A program made the translations under genes and the position numbers. DNA of 64,000 nt from Leclercia pneumoniae. Lineage in GTDB: Bacteria; Pseudomonadota; Gammaproteobacteria; Enterobacterales; Enterobacteriaceae. Shown here piece by piece: positions 26,877 through 35,819 of this stretch (position 1 is the stretch's first letter; the number at the start of each line of letters is the position of its first letter). The DNA is taken from the NCBI RefSeq assembly GCF_017348915.1, contig NZ_CP071383.1:1116001-1180000 (forward strand), read 5' to 3'. The notes below the pieces were generated by a model. It searched no databases. It was not told where the DNA came from and saw nothing but the letters and a program-made list of their open reading frames with translations.

Positions 26877-27632
26877 CTACCTATTCAACTGTTTCAATAT
26901 GGTTTCAAATGTTTTTTCATTGCCTTCAAATGGTATTACCTGCTTAACTGCTTTTCCTGGCCCCTTTCCTTGGGAGTAATCCCATATATTAATATGTGTT
27001 CCCTTTTCAGGATCGTAGTCAACACGCCAACCAACTTTACCATCACTAGATTGACGTCCAATTACTTTTCCATTTCCTGCACTAACTTCTAATCGTCCAA
27101 CAACAGGTTTAGAATTAGCCCCCAAATTACCTACAATATTTAATGCCTTATTGCGTGCATTTTCCCAACTTTTTTCAGTTTTGAGAATCGTTTCAATTCG
27201 ATTTGTTGCACTGGGAACTTTTTTACCTGGCAGAAGTACCGATGCAGCCAGCGCCCCAAAATTCTCCGCTGCAAGCTGATTACCCTCCAGAGCCTGGTTT
27301 GCCATCTCACCAATAGCTGACCAGGTTTCAGTTTTCATCAGGTTTCTTATGGTATCTGCAACACCCTGATGCTTACCGTCCAAATCGCTGAGAGCTTTAT
27401 TACAGTAGCTATCACCAATCGCACAGGCTGTGAGTGCCATTGCGCCATCAGCAGCATAATCAGCGGAACCTAATGCCACATCTCCAGTATCAGCAAGGGC
27501 ATTGATGATAGCGTTGGTCGTTGCAGATAACGGGCCTTCGCCCATCTTGTCCCTGACCTGCGCTTTCCACCATTCCTTGCTTTCTTTCAGTGACTCTCGG
27601 CCCTTATCCCCGGCCATCGAGTTATTCTCAAC
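26877..27632 (-). other. CdiA-CT toxin region (after VENN)
   Basis: The 247 codons from the VENN motif (27621-27632) to the stop form the variable CT region of E. coli-type CdiA. The first about 130 codons keep the GC-rich scaffold composition and look like the entry domain. The last about 120 codons (from about 27235) are AT-rich and carry the DYDPEKGTHIN and PFEGNEKTFETILKQLN segments. Similar endings occur on other polymorphic toxins from memory; the exact family needs a profile search. Confidence 0.75.
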
Positions 27633-30600
27633 CTCCACCCGCGCCGTGTTCGCCCCCACGGCAGCCAGCGACACATCCCCGCCGCCCGCAGCATACCCTA
27701 CACCGGCTCCGGCGAGGGTGACAAGGTTACTTACCAGGCTTTTCTCATCCGCGGTCAGCTGGCTGACATCCTTGCCGTACAGCGCGCTGACCAGCCGTTC
27801 GGAGAGCAGGGAGGCCGTCACTGCCCCTGCGGCCCCGGCCTGCATGTTGCCGCCGAGCGCGCCGGCCAGCAGACCTGCCGCCGCGCTGCCCTTCGTCCAG
27901 AAGGCGCTCCCCGGACCGTAGTCGGTGCTGTTGTACTCCGGCTGGCTGCGGATAACCGCCTCCCGCTGGGCGGCAGTCAGGCCATCAAGCTTCCCTTCCG
28001 ATGCCAGCTTCGCTTCCAGTGCGGCATTGGACTCTGCCGCCTGCTTCTGGGCGTATTTGCTGTAGGCATCCAGCACCGTGGTACCCAGGGCTGCGGCTTC
28101 GCTCTGTACTGCAAGGTTGTCCTTCACCTTCTGAATATCCCCGCGGATATCCACGCCGTCGTGCGTGTTCTCCGTATCCCGGATGAGCCCGGCGATGTCC
28201 TGCGTCTGGCCTTCCGGGTTGCGCAGGATAATCTCCCCGTCGCTGATGGCGGAGCTGGTGGTGCCGCTGTCTTCGCTGCCCGCATGCCCCGTACCGATAG
28301 CCGGGGCTACGTTGAGCTGCATGCCGTCGTTGCCGCCGAACAGCTTACCGCTGCCCGAGAGGGCCACGCTGTAGCTGTCACCGGAAGTGGTGCTTCTGTT
28401 TTCGAGATCACGCCAGCCGAGGGTGCCGGTATCGAGCCGGTTTTTATCGGCGGCGGTGGAGCTGATCACTGCCCCGTCCAGCTGGGTGTGGTTGCCGGTG
28501 GTGATATCAAAGCCGCCGCTGCCCGCGCGGATGGCGCTCTGGTTTGCCACGCTCTGGCCTTCGTGGGTGATGTTGTCGCCGGACAGGCTGACGCTGGCCG
28601 TCGAGGCGCCATAGCAGATGGGCGGAATGCACAGACTGAGCCCGACCCCGGAGGCGCTGTTTTTGCTGTCCAGGGTAACGCTGTCCTGCACGCTGCTGAT
28701 CGTCAGGTCGCGACCGGTGTTTATCTCCACGCGGTTGCCGGAAAGCTCCGCGCCGCGCAGGGTGGTGTCGCGCCCGCTGGTCACGCTCAGCAGCTCGTCG
28801 GCGCGGATAAGGCTGTTGCTGTTGAAGGCCGAACTGCCATTCTTGCGGCCGCTCTGCTGCGAGGCCCCGAGCTCAATGCTGAAGCCGTTCTGGCCGCCAA
28901 TCAGGCTGAAACCGACGCCAATACCTACCTGGTTCCCCTGGCTGCGGCTCGACCGGGTGAGGGTGTCCTGAGAGGCCGTCATCAGAATATCGCGACCGGC
29001 GTCCAGGGTGACGCGGCGGCCGTCGATCTGCACCCCTTCGCCGACGATATCGTTGCGGGCGCGGATGTTGACCTCTTCACCGGCCCGCAGGGTGGTGCCC
29101 TGCGTATCGGCGCTGTGATACTCGCTCTGCTGCGAGGAGGAGCCGGCGGTGAGAGAGACCTTCGCTTTCACCACCGAGCTGTCCGTCATGGCACCCTGGA
29201 CGGCAGTGGCGCCCGCCTGTCCGGCGCGAATGGCCGTCAGGCGTGGGTCATCGCCGTTCTCCGCGCTGCGGACGGCGTTCTCGGCGCTTTTCGCCGCATC
29301 CACCGCCCAGCCGCCCGCGGAGGCGGTGACGCCGTACTGCGTCTGGCTGCTGCGGGATGCGCCGTCGCGGCTATCGCGACTCACGTCCAGCAGGACATTC
29401 TCGCCGGTGAGGGTGACTGATTTGCCGGCCGCCACGTCCGTACCGGATAGGGCGATATCTTTTCCGGCCTGAACGATGACATTACCCTCGGTGCTGTTGA
29501 GTTGGCTGCGCAGGCCGTTCTCGAGGCTGCTCGCCTCATGGGTGCGGTAACTGTCCCGGCCATAGCCCACGGTGCCACCGTAGCCATCGCTACCCAGTGT
29601 GCCGACGGTTTTACTGCTGCCGCTGGCATCGTGGCGGGCGGTATCCTGCCCGGCGGTGATCCGTACATCGCCCTGGGTGGCCGAAAGCATCAGATCGTCC
29701 GTGGCGCTGAGGCGGCTGCCGCTCACGTCGATACTCCCTTCGCGGCTGTTAAGGTAGATATCGCGGCCCTCAATCAGCGAGGCGTTCTGCGTGGTGCTCG
29801 CACCGCTGGTTTTACCCTCAGACTGGCTCATGCCGCCAGGCAATATCCGGTTGCCATGCTGGCCGCCACCGCCGGTAGCACGCACCGTGCTGACCATGCT
29901 GATGTCATCAGTAACCATCCACCCGCTCTGGCTGTTGCGGGTGTTGTACGCTTCGCGATCGGTCGAGGTCGTGATACGGATATCGCGGTGGGCATCCAGA
30001 ATGACCGATTCCCCTGCCTGTAGCTGGCTGCCCGCAATCACCAGATCGTTGCCCGTGGCGTTCATCTGGATATTGCCCGCCGCGTTCAGCTTGCTGCCGC
30101 TGCTGAACTCACCCTCGTAGTGCGACTCCTGAGTGGATTTACTGCTGCCGAACGAGGTCGTCACCATATTGCCCGGCCCGTCGAGGCCCAGCGCCGCGCC
30201 TTCTGCGGCGAGAGCCTTCACGCGGTCGACGGTGCTGTTACCCCCTTTGCTGGACAGCGCATCGCGCACGTTGCGCACCGAATCCTCGAACGGGGCCTTC
30301 ACGCTGACGGTGAGGCCGCTGCTGCGGGTCTCCTGTTTCATCGACTCCGTGAGGGTGTCGCGGCCAGGCAGCACTGCAATGTCGCGACCGGTAATATCGA
30401 TATGACCCGTTGCGCGGGTAGTATCGCCTTCGGCGCGGCCCGCAACGACATCGGCGGCGCTTAGCGTCACCTGCTCCCCGGCGCGGATAATCACGTTGCC
30501 GCCGGAGGTGCCCACCAGGCTGCGGGCATCGCTCTGGGTGGTTTCCGTACCCTGACGGGTGGTTTTCGTTGACTGGGAACCCACGGTAACGCCCACGCCC

Positions 30601-33600
30601 GATCCGCTGCCGAAGACGCCCGATTTCCTGGTTTTCTCCATGTGATAATCGGCGCGGGTATGGGTTGCGGCTTCAATGGTGACGTCGTGGCCCGCCTGCA
30701 GGGCGATATCTCCCTCGCCAGCAACCGATGAGCCGTGGATCAGCAGGTCGTTACCCGCCTGCACCGTCACGTTGTCGCCGCTTAACAGGCTGCCCTGCGC
30801 GGTGGTCTGCCAAATTTCGTCATGGGTAACGGTGGTTTTCTTCGACAGCATCCCGCTGGTGCTCTGACGGCTGTGCTCCTCAAGATGAGAAGACGATTCT
30901 CCGCTAGTCAGCGTGACGTTGTTTCCCGCCGCAACGATAAGATCATCCCTCGCCGTCACGCTGGCGGCCCGGGCATTAAGGTCGTGCCCGGACTGCAATA
31001 CGACATCGCCGCCGCCGTTAATCTGGCTACCTACATCTGAGGACTGCTCCAGCAGACGGCTGTTGCCTTTGCCCCAGTTGCCATACTCGGTGCGTGCCGT
31101 GCTCACCGTGTCGAGGGTCAGATCGTTGCCTGCGGCAATTCGCGTGCGGCTGTCGGCCCCGGCGTTGCTCACCTGGCTGCCGGTGAGGGTAATATTATTC
31201 AACGCCTGCAGGCTCAGGTCGCCGCTGTCACTCTGTACAAAAATAGTGGCCGGGCGGTCGACCCAGCGGTTGGCCGCATCGCCCTGAGTGGTCGTGACGC
31301 TGTTAATGTCGCGCCCGGCCATCAGACTCAGGCTGTCGTTACCCTGTAGGGTACCGCCCAGGTTATTGATATCCGTGCGTGCTTCAAGAGCGACGTTACG
31401 CCCGCCGATAAACCCGGTGTTGGTCAGGCTCTCTGCGGTTATCTGCGTAACATCCCGGCCGCTAATGCGCCCGCTGTTGGTGAGATCCTGTTTCAGATCC
31501 AGCACAATTTCGTTACCGGTCAGCAGGGCGCCGCCGGCATCAAGGTCGCCGGGTTTTACCTTCGCATACACTTGTGGCACCAACACCCGCTGCGTGGTGC
31601 CGTCTTTCAGAGGGATCTCCTGCTGCACCAGCCAGACGATGTCGCTAGTCAGATGAGCCATCTGTTCTGCGGTGAGCGCCACGCCCGGTACCAGGTGGTA
31701 TTGATGACCAAATGCCACGCCAGCGTCCATCAGCGCCCGGAACTGCTCTTCATCGTTACTGAAGCCCTGCAGATAGCGGTTGCCGGTAAGCTGAATAATC
31801 TGCTCGCGGATCAGACGCTGCTCATAAAACCCGTCGCCCAGCCGTTTGAGCATGTTGTTACCGTCGAGTTTGAACTGCCGCTGCATATAGTCGCTGCCGA
31901 GCGAGGTTCTCCGGTCCGTGAAGCGCGGATCGGTCTCAATCAGATAAGGGACATCTGTGTTCAGGTGCAGCCGGAACAGACTGTTGTCTGGCAGACGGAG
32001 ATCCGGGGGCGTGATGCGAATAACGCTGTTCTCACCGCCGCCGATCTCCATGATCTGGCCGGGCAGGGCGGGTGATGTCGTACCGGCGCGCGCGGTCCCG
32101 GTGGTCATACCCTCGGTGTTGCGGCTGGCAATCGTAGCGCTGCTCCCGCTGTTCTGGGTATGGCTCTGCCAGGCCATCTGTTTGAGGTCGATGGTTTGGG
32201 TGACTGGGGCGGGTGCGTAATCGCTATATTTTTTGCCCTGTGAGGTTTTGGTGCCGCCAAATCTGCGTTTTTTCTTTTTGGCATACCAGCGGATCTGGGT
32301 ACCGATATCAGTGGTTATCCGTACCCCCGTGGTCGCCAGATTATTCAGTTCGCCGATGATGCCGCCCAGCAGACCGCCTGCCACAATCTGGCTGTCCTGG
32401 TTATTGACCTGGCGGCTGTTAAAGTGGATGTTACCGCCCGCGATAATCTTGCTGGGATCGGTTTCGGTGACCTGGGTCTCTTTCACCTCCCGTTTGTACT
32501 TATACTCATAAAACTCACGCCCTTTGGTGCCGTCCGGCATCGTCGCCTGATGTACATCCCACTTATCCTTATCACCGATAAAGACATCCGCCCGGTCGAA
32601 GCGGTTTGTTGAGCCTTTCAGCGCGACTTCGTGGTGGGCGGAGTTTTCGACGACGGCTACTTTGGTTTTCATTCCGGCGTTAGTGTTATTGATGGTGGCG
32701 ACGCCAAGGAACATATTCCCCGCCGCTTCTATTGTCGCACCTGTGTTGTTTAGCGTCTGCGCCTGCCCCTGCGCTTCATATTGCGCATTAAGGTTGCCGC
32801 CCATAGCCATATCCCCGGCGCTGTAGATCAGGGCGTGACCCTTGTTATTAATCGTCCCGGCGGCGATATCAAGCCATTCACGGGCGGCAATGACCGGTGC
32901 CACCCCTTTTTTGGCCTCGTTATTGATGGTTGCGGCGGCCAGCGCGAGATGGTCGCCGTAGATACTGCCAGTGCCGTAGTTATTGAGGGTAGCGGCGGTG
33001 AGGTGCGTCAGGCCGCCGTCCAGCAGGCCGCGGTTGGTCAGTGTGCCTTCAATGAGCAGATGGTTTTCCCCAGCGCTGATCCCGGCGTTCACCTTGTTGG
33101 TGAGATTTTTCGCCGTTATCGTCAGGGCTTTTCCGGCTTTGATCAGATTTTCGTTGGTCAGCCCCTTCGCCAGGGTAAAGGTGACATTGCCGTTGGCAAT
33201 GATCTCCCCGGTGTTCACAAAGGCTTTTTGCAGATTAAGCTGCAGCGCATCCTGCGAGAGCAGTTTGCCATCGCCGCTGGCAGAAGCGGCATTGACCTTC
33301 AGTTCGCGGCCTGCAATCAGCGTGCCGTCGGTGTTGGTGAGGGCGAGCGTTTTTCCGCCCCTGACATCCAGCTCCCCGGCGGACGAGAGCAGGCCGCGGG
33401 TATTATCCAGTAGAGTGAGCGTGTTGACGATCAGGGTGTCATTACTGCGTATTGCGCCGTCGCTATTGTCCAGCACCGGTGCGTTAAGGATGACCGCATC
33501 GCCCTCGATGCCCCTGTTCTCGCGGGCGGTATTGCGGTTAAGCAGGCTCCGGGCGTTCAGCGTGGTGGTTTTGCCGCTGCGGAGCAGCCCGGTGCTGTTA

Positions 33601-35792
33601 TCCAGCTGTGTACCGACGGCAAGCGTCATATCCCCGGCGGACTGGATCTGTCCGCTCTGGTTACCCAGCTCGCTGCTCTCTAGCCGCATCTCCCCGCCCG
33701 CGGCCAGTATTCCCTGCTGATTATTCAGCGGACTGGCCTGCGTGGTCAGCGTCATTGCGTCGCCCGCCACAATGTGCCCGCTCTGGTTATCGAGCGCACC
33801 GCTTTGCAGCGCCAGATTCTGCCCGGCGCTAATCCGCCCTTGATTGTTATTCAGCCTCTGAGCTAGGGTCTCCAGCGTCAGGTTGTTGCCCGCCTGGATC
33901 AGCCCCTGGCGGTTGACCAGCGCGTCCGTTGTCAGGCTGAGATGTGATTCGCTGTAAAGCGTGCCGTGGGTGTTGTCCAGGGCGAGGCCGTTAATCAGGC
34001 TGTCGCCTGCGGAGGCCATGTATCCGCTGCGGTTGTCCAGCGTGCCGCCGCTGAGGGTGAAGGTCCCGAAGCTCAGCAGGCCGCCGTTTTTGCCGCTGTC
34101 GCGATTGCTTAGCGCGCCGCCATGCAGATCGATATTCAGGGCGCTGCCCGCCTGAACTAAACCGGCATCGTTGTTCAACCCCCCGCTGTGTAGCATCATC
34201 TCCCGGCTGGCGGTGAGAATGCCCTGCTGGTTATTGATGCTGCGGGTCGCTGTATCGATAGCGAGCGCGTTGGCCTGGATGCGACCTTGCTGGTTGTCGA
34301 GCGAGGCGCCGGTAAGGGTCAGTTTTTCTCCGGCGTTGGCGATGATCCCACCGCGGTTATCAATCCCGTCCTGATGGGCCAGCGTCAGGGCCGCCTCACC
34401 ACGTTGTTGCAGCACGCCTTCGCGGTTCGACAGCTGGCGGGCGGTGATGTCCAGCGTGTCGGCGGTAATGTTACCGCCGTCATTATCCAGTTTCCCCCCC
34501 GTGCGCACCGTCACTGTCCGGGCTTCCGTGCTGGCTTGTGCCGTGCGGATGTTACCCTGAGTTGCCGTCAGTTCGATCTGCCCAGCGCGGCTCTGACTGG
34601 CGCTAAAATTAAGGTCTGTTCCGCGGGCCGATATCTTTCCGGCGGCCTGATTTTGCCCGCTCACCTTCAGCGTACCTTCGCTGGTGAGCGTCAGGTTGCC
34701 CGTTGCGTTTGCGCTACCGTCGGGTTTTATCCCGGCTGCCAGCACGCCGCTGCTCTGGATGCCGCTGCGGGAGGAGAGGTGGATGGTCTCCTGCGCCTGA
34801 ATCTGGCCGCTGTTGGTAAGGGTTCCGTCCGCATTCACCACCACATCGCCCGCCGAGGCGCCAATCACGCCGGCGTTACGCACGCCAAGGCCGCGCTCGG
34901 TTCCGCGCAGATGAATTTTACTGGCGTACATGCCGCCAAGCTGCGCCACGTCGAGCGTAAATTGTGGCCGCGAGCTCTCATCCCCGTTTTTCGCAGTCAC
35001 GGCCTGATGCGCGGCATCCACGATATTGCGTCCGGTGCTCACCTTCAGCTCTTTTGCCCAGAGACCGGCATTCACTTTTACCGCGCGGGCAATCAGGTCA
35101 GTGCTGTCGGCGCGGGTGCTGTCCATCCCGCGCCCCTCGATAACAATCTCGCCGCGCTGCACGTCATAGCCGCTGATTTTCCCGTCGCTCATCTGTACCT
35201 GGCCGGTGGTCAGTGTCGTGCGGTTGGCGTTGATAAACCCGCAGCCATCGCAGGTAATCCCTGCCGGGTTAGCGATCACTACCTGTGCTTTTTTACCCGC
35301 CACTTCGATGATGCCGTTGAGTTTGCTGGGGTCGCGAGAACTGACCTCGTTAAGAATGACCTTCGCTTCCCCCCGAGCCAGCCAGGGGTTGGCGGCTACC
35401 ATGCCGGCCAGCTCACTTTGCGTATTACGGGCAGCGTTATTCAGGATCACCCCTTTCTTGTCCACATCGAAACGGGAGAAGCTGTTGCGAGAGACACCGG
35501 CGTTGGACGGCGTCTGGATATTGACCTGCGGGGTACCATTCGCGCTACTGATGATGGTCGGCCGCTGGTTTTTAGCCGCTGCGCCGTTGGCGATAATATC
35601 GGCCTGCACGGTCTGCACCGCACCCAGCGCCAGCCACAGGCTAAAGCTTAACGCACTAACTTTACCGATCAGGCGGCTCAGCGTATGACCCGTACCGGAC
35701 GCCCGGGTGCCGATCGCCCGGGCGATCTCCGGCACCACCATGAGCATTCCACGCGCCTGGTTGAAAATAATGCGATACAGATTCTTATTCAT
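26877..35792 (-). CDS. cdiA: CdiA, contact-dependent inhibition toxin (filamentous haemagglutinin type)
   Basis: A 2971-residue TpsA exoprotein that would display a toxin at the cell surface and deliver it into neighbouring cells. It opens with an extended signal peptide (MNKNLYRIIFNQARGML, hydrophobic core near 45-62). The haemagglutination/TPS domain follows (about 65-200, IANPAGITCDGCGFINANR), then long FHA repeats with many NLTLxS/LDNxxG units. A lysine-rich, non-repeat insert lies near 1170-1400, which may be the receptor-binding region. The VENN motif is at residues 2721-2724. After it comes a helical, Cys-paired (TACAIGDSYC) segment and an AT-rich terminal domain (about 2853-2971, VGWRVDYDPEKGTHINIWDY). 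AAGGA precedes the ATG. Toxin activity is unassigned; a nuclease is the usual case. Confidence 0.92.
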   Translation of the reverse strand: MNKNLYRIIFNQARGMLMVVPEIARAIGTRASGTGHTLSRLIGKVSALSFSLWLALGAVQTVQADIIANGAAAKNQRPTIISSANGTPQVNIQTPSNAGVSRNSFSRFDVDKKGVILNNAARNTQSELAGMVAANPWLARGEAKVILNEVSSRDPSKLNGIIEVAGKKAQVVIANPAGITCDGCGFINANRTTLTTGQVQMSDGKISGYDVQRGEIVIEGRGMDSTRADSTDLIARAVKVNAGLWAKELKVSTGRNIVDAAHQAVTAKNGDESSRPQFTLDVAQLGGMYASKIHLRGTERGLGVRNAGVIGASAGDVVVNADGTLTNSGQIQAQETIHLSSRSGIQSSGVLAAGIKPDGSANATGNLTLTSEGTLKVSGQNQAAGKISARGTDLNFSASQSRAGQIELTATQGNIRTAQASTEARTVTVRTGGKLDNDGGNITADTLDITARQLSNREGVLQQRGEAALTLAHQDGIDNRGGIIANAGEKLTLTGASLDNQQGRIQANALAIDTATRSINNQQGILTASREMMLHSGGLNNDAGLVQAGSALNIDLHGGALSNRDSGKNGGLLSFGTFTLSGGTLDNRSGYMASAGDSLINGLALDNTHGTLYSESHLSLTTDALVNRQGLIQAGNNLTLETLAQRLNNNQGRISAGQNLALQSGALDNQSGHIVAGDAMTLTTQASPLNNQQGILAAGGEMRLESSELGNQSGQIQSAGDMTLAVGTQLDNSTGLLRSGKTTTLNARSLLNRNTARENRGIEGDAVILNAPVLDNSDGAIRSNDTLIVNTLTLLDNTRGLLSSAGELDVRGGKTLALTNTDGTLIAGRELKVNAASASGDGKLLSQDALQLNLQKAFVNTGEIIANGNVTFTLAKGLTNENLIKAGKALTITAKNLTNKVNAGISAGENHLLIEGTLTNRGLLDGGLTHLTAATLNNYGTGSIYGDHLALAAATINNEAKKGVAPVIAAREWLDIAAGTINNKGHALIYSAGDMAMGGNLNAQYEAQGQAQTLNNTGATIEAAGNMFLGVATINNTNAGMKTKVAVVENSAHHEVALKGSTNRFDRADVFIGDKDKWDVHQATMPDGTKGREFYEYKYKREVKETQVTETDPSKIIAGGNIHFNSRQVNNQDSQIVAGGLLGGIIGELNNLATTGVRITTDIGTQIRWYAKKKKRRFGGTKTSQGKKYSDYAPAPVTQTIDLKQMAWQSHTQNSGSSATIASRNTEGMTTGTARAGTTSPALPGQIMEIGGGENSVIRITPPDLRLPDNSLFRLHLNTDVPYLIETDPRFTDRRTSLGSDYMQRQFKLDGNNMLKRLGDGFYEQRLIREQIIQLTGNRYLQGFSNDEEQFRALMDAGVAFGHQYHLVPGVALTAEQMAHLTSDIVWLVQQEIPLKDGTTQRVLVPQVYAKVKPGDLDAGGALLTGNEIVLDLKQDLTNSGRISGRDVTQITAESLTNTGFIGGRNVALEARTDINNLGGTLQGNDSLSLMAGRDINSVTTTQGDAANRWVDRPATIFVQSDSGDLSLQALNNITLTGSQVSNAGADSRTRIAAGNDLTLDTVSTARTEYGNWGKGNSRLLEQSSDVGSQINGGGDVVLQSGHDLNARAASVTARDDLIVAAGNNVTLTSGESSSHLEEHSRQSTSGMLSKKTTVTHDEIWQTTAQGSLLSGDNVTVQAGNDLLIHGSSVAGEGDIALQAGHDVTIEAATHTRADYHMEKTRKSGVFGSGSGVGVTVGSQSTKTTRQGTETTQSDARSLVGTSGGNVIIRAGEQVTLSAADVVAGRAEGDTTRATGHIDITGRDIAVLPGRDTLTESMKQETRSSGLTVSVKAPFEDSVRNVRDALSSKGGNSTVDRVKALAAEGAALGLDGPGNMVTTSFGSSKSTQESHYEGEFSSGSKLNAAGNIQMNATGNDLVIAGSQLQAGESVILDAHRDIRITTSTDREAYNTRNSQSGWMVTDDISMVSTVRATGGGGQHGNRILPGGMSQSEGKTSGASTTQNASLIEGRDIYLNSREGSIDVSGSRLSATDDLMLSATQGDVRITAGQDTARHDASGSSKTVGTLGSDGYGGTVGYGRDSYRTHEASSLENGLRSQLNSTEGNVIVQAGKDIALSGTDVAAGKSVTLTGENVLLDVSRDSRDGASRSSQTQYGVTASAGGWAVDAAKSAENAVRSAENGDDPRLTAIRAGQAGATAVQGAMTDSSVVKAKVSLTAGSSSQQSEYHSADTQGTTLRAGEEVNIRARNDIVGEGVQIDGRRVTLDAGRDILMTASQDTLTRSSRSQGNQVGIGVGFSLIGGQNGFSIELGASQQSGRKNGSSAFNSNSLIRADELLSVTSGRDTTLRGAELSGNRVEINTGRDLTISSVQDSVTLDSKNSASGVGLSLCIPPICYGASTASVSLSGDNITHEGQSVANQSAIRAGSGGFDITTGNHTQLDGAVISSTAADKNRLDTGTLGWRDLENRSTTSGDSYSVALSGSGKLFGGNDGMQLNVAPAIGTGHAGSEDSGTTSSAISDGEIILRNPEGQTQDIAGLIRDTENTHDGVDIRGDIQKVKDNLAVQSEAAALGTTVLDAYSKYAQKQAAESNAALEAKLASEGKLDGLTAAQREAVIRSQPEYNSTDYGPGSAFWTKGSAAAGLLAGALGGNMQAGAAGAVTASLLSERLVSALYGKDVSQLTADEKSLVSNLVTLAGAGVGYAAGGGDVSLAAVGANTARVEVENNSMAGDKGRESLKESKEWWKAQVRDKMGEGPLSATTNAIINALADTGDVALGSADYAADGAMALTACAIGDSYCNKALSDLDGKHQGVADTIRNLMKTETWSAIGEMANQALEGNQLAAENFGALAASVLLPGKKVPSATNRIETILKTEKSWENARNKALNIVGNLGANSKPVVGRLEVSAGNGKVIGRQSSDGKVGWRVDYDPEKGTHINIWDYSQGKGPGKAVKQVIPFEGNEKTFETILKQLNR

Positions 35793-35819
35793 GGTCTATT
35801 CCTTTAAGCGCGAAAGCGA

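Noticed and set aside
28161-29420. Plus-strand frame of 419 codons inside cdiA
   Set aside because: It is antisense to the FHA repeats, has repetitive low-complexity translation and no ribosome site. It is a shadow of GC-rich codon usage.
34287-35651. Plus-strand frame of 454 codons inside the start of cdiA
   Set aside because: It is antisense to the TPS and signal region of cdiA; no family is recognised and codon pattern follows cdiA.
26877-35792. Repeats in cdiA as a CRISPR or satellite array
   Set aside because: They are degenerate protein repeats of an FHA filament in one long frame; no constant repeats with unique spacers are seen anywhere in the window.
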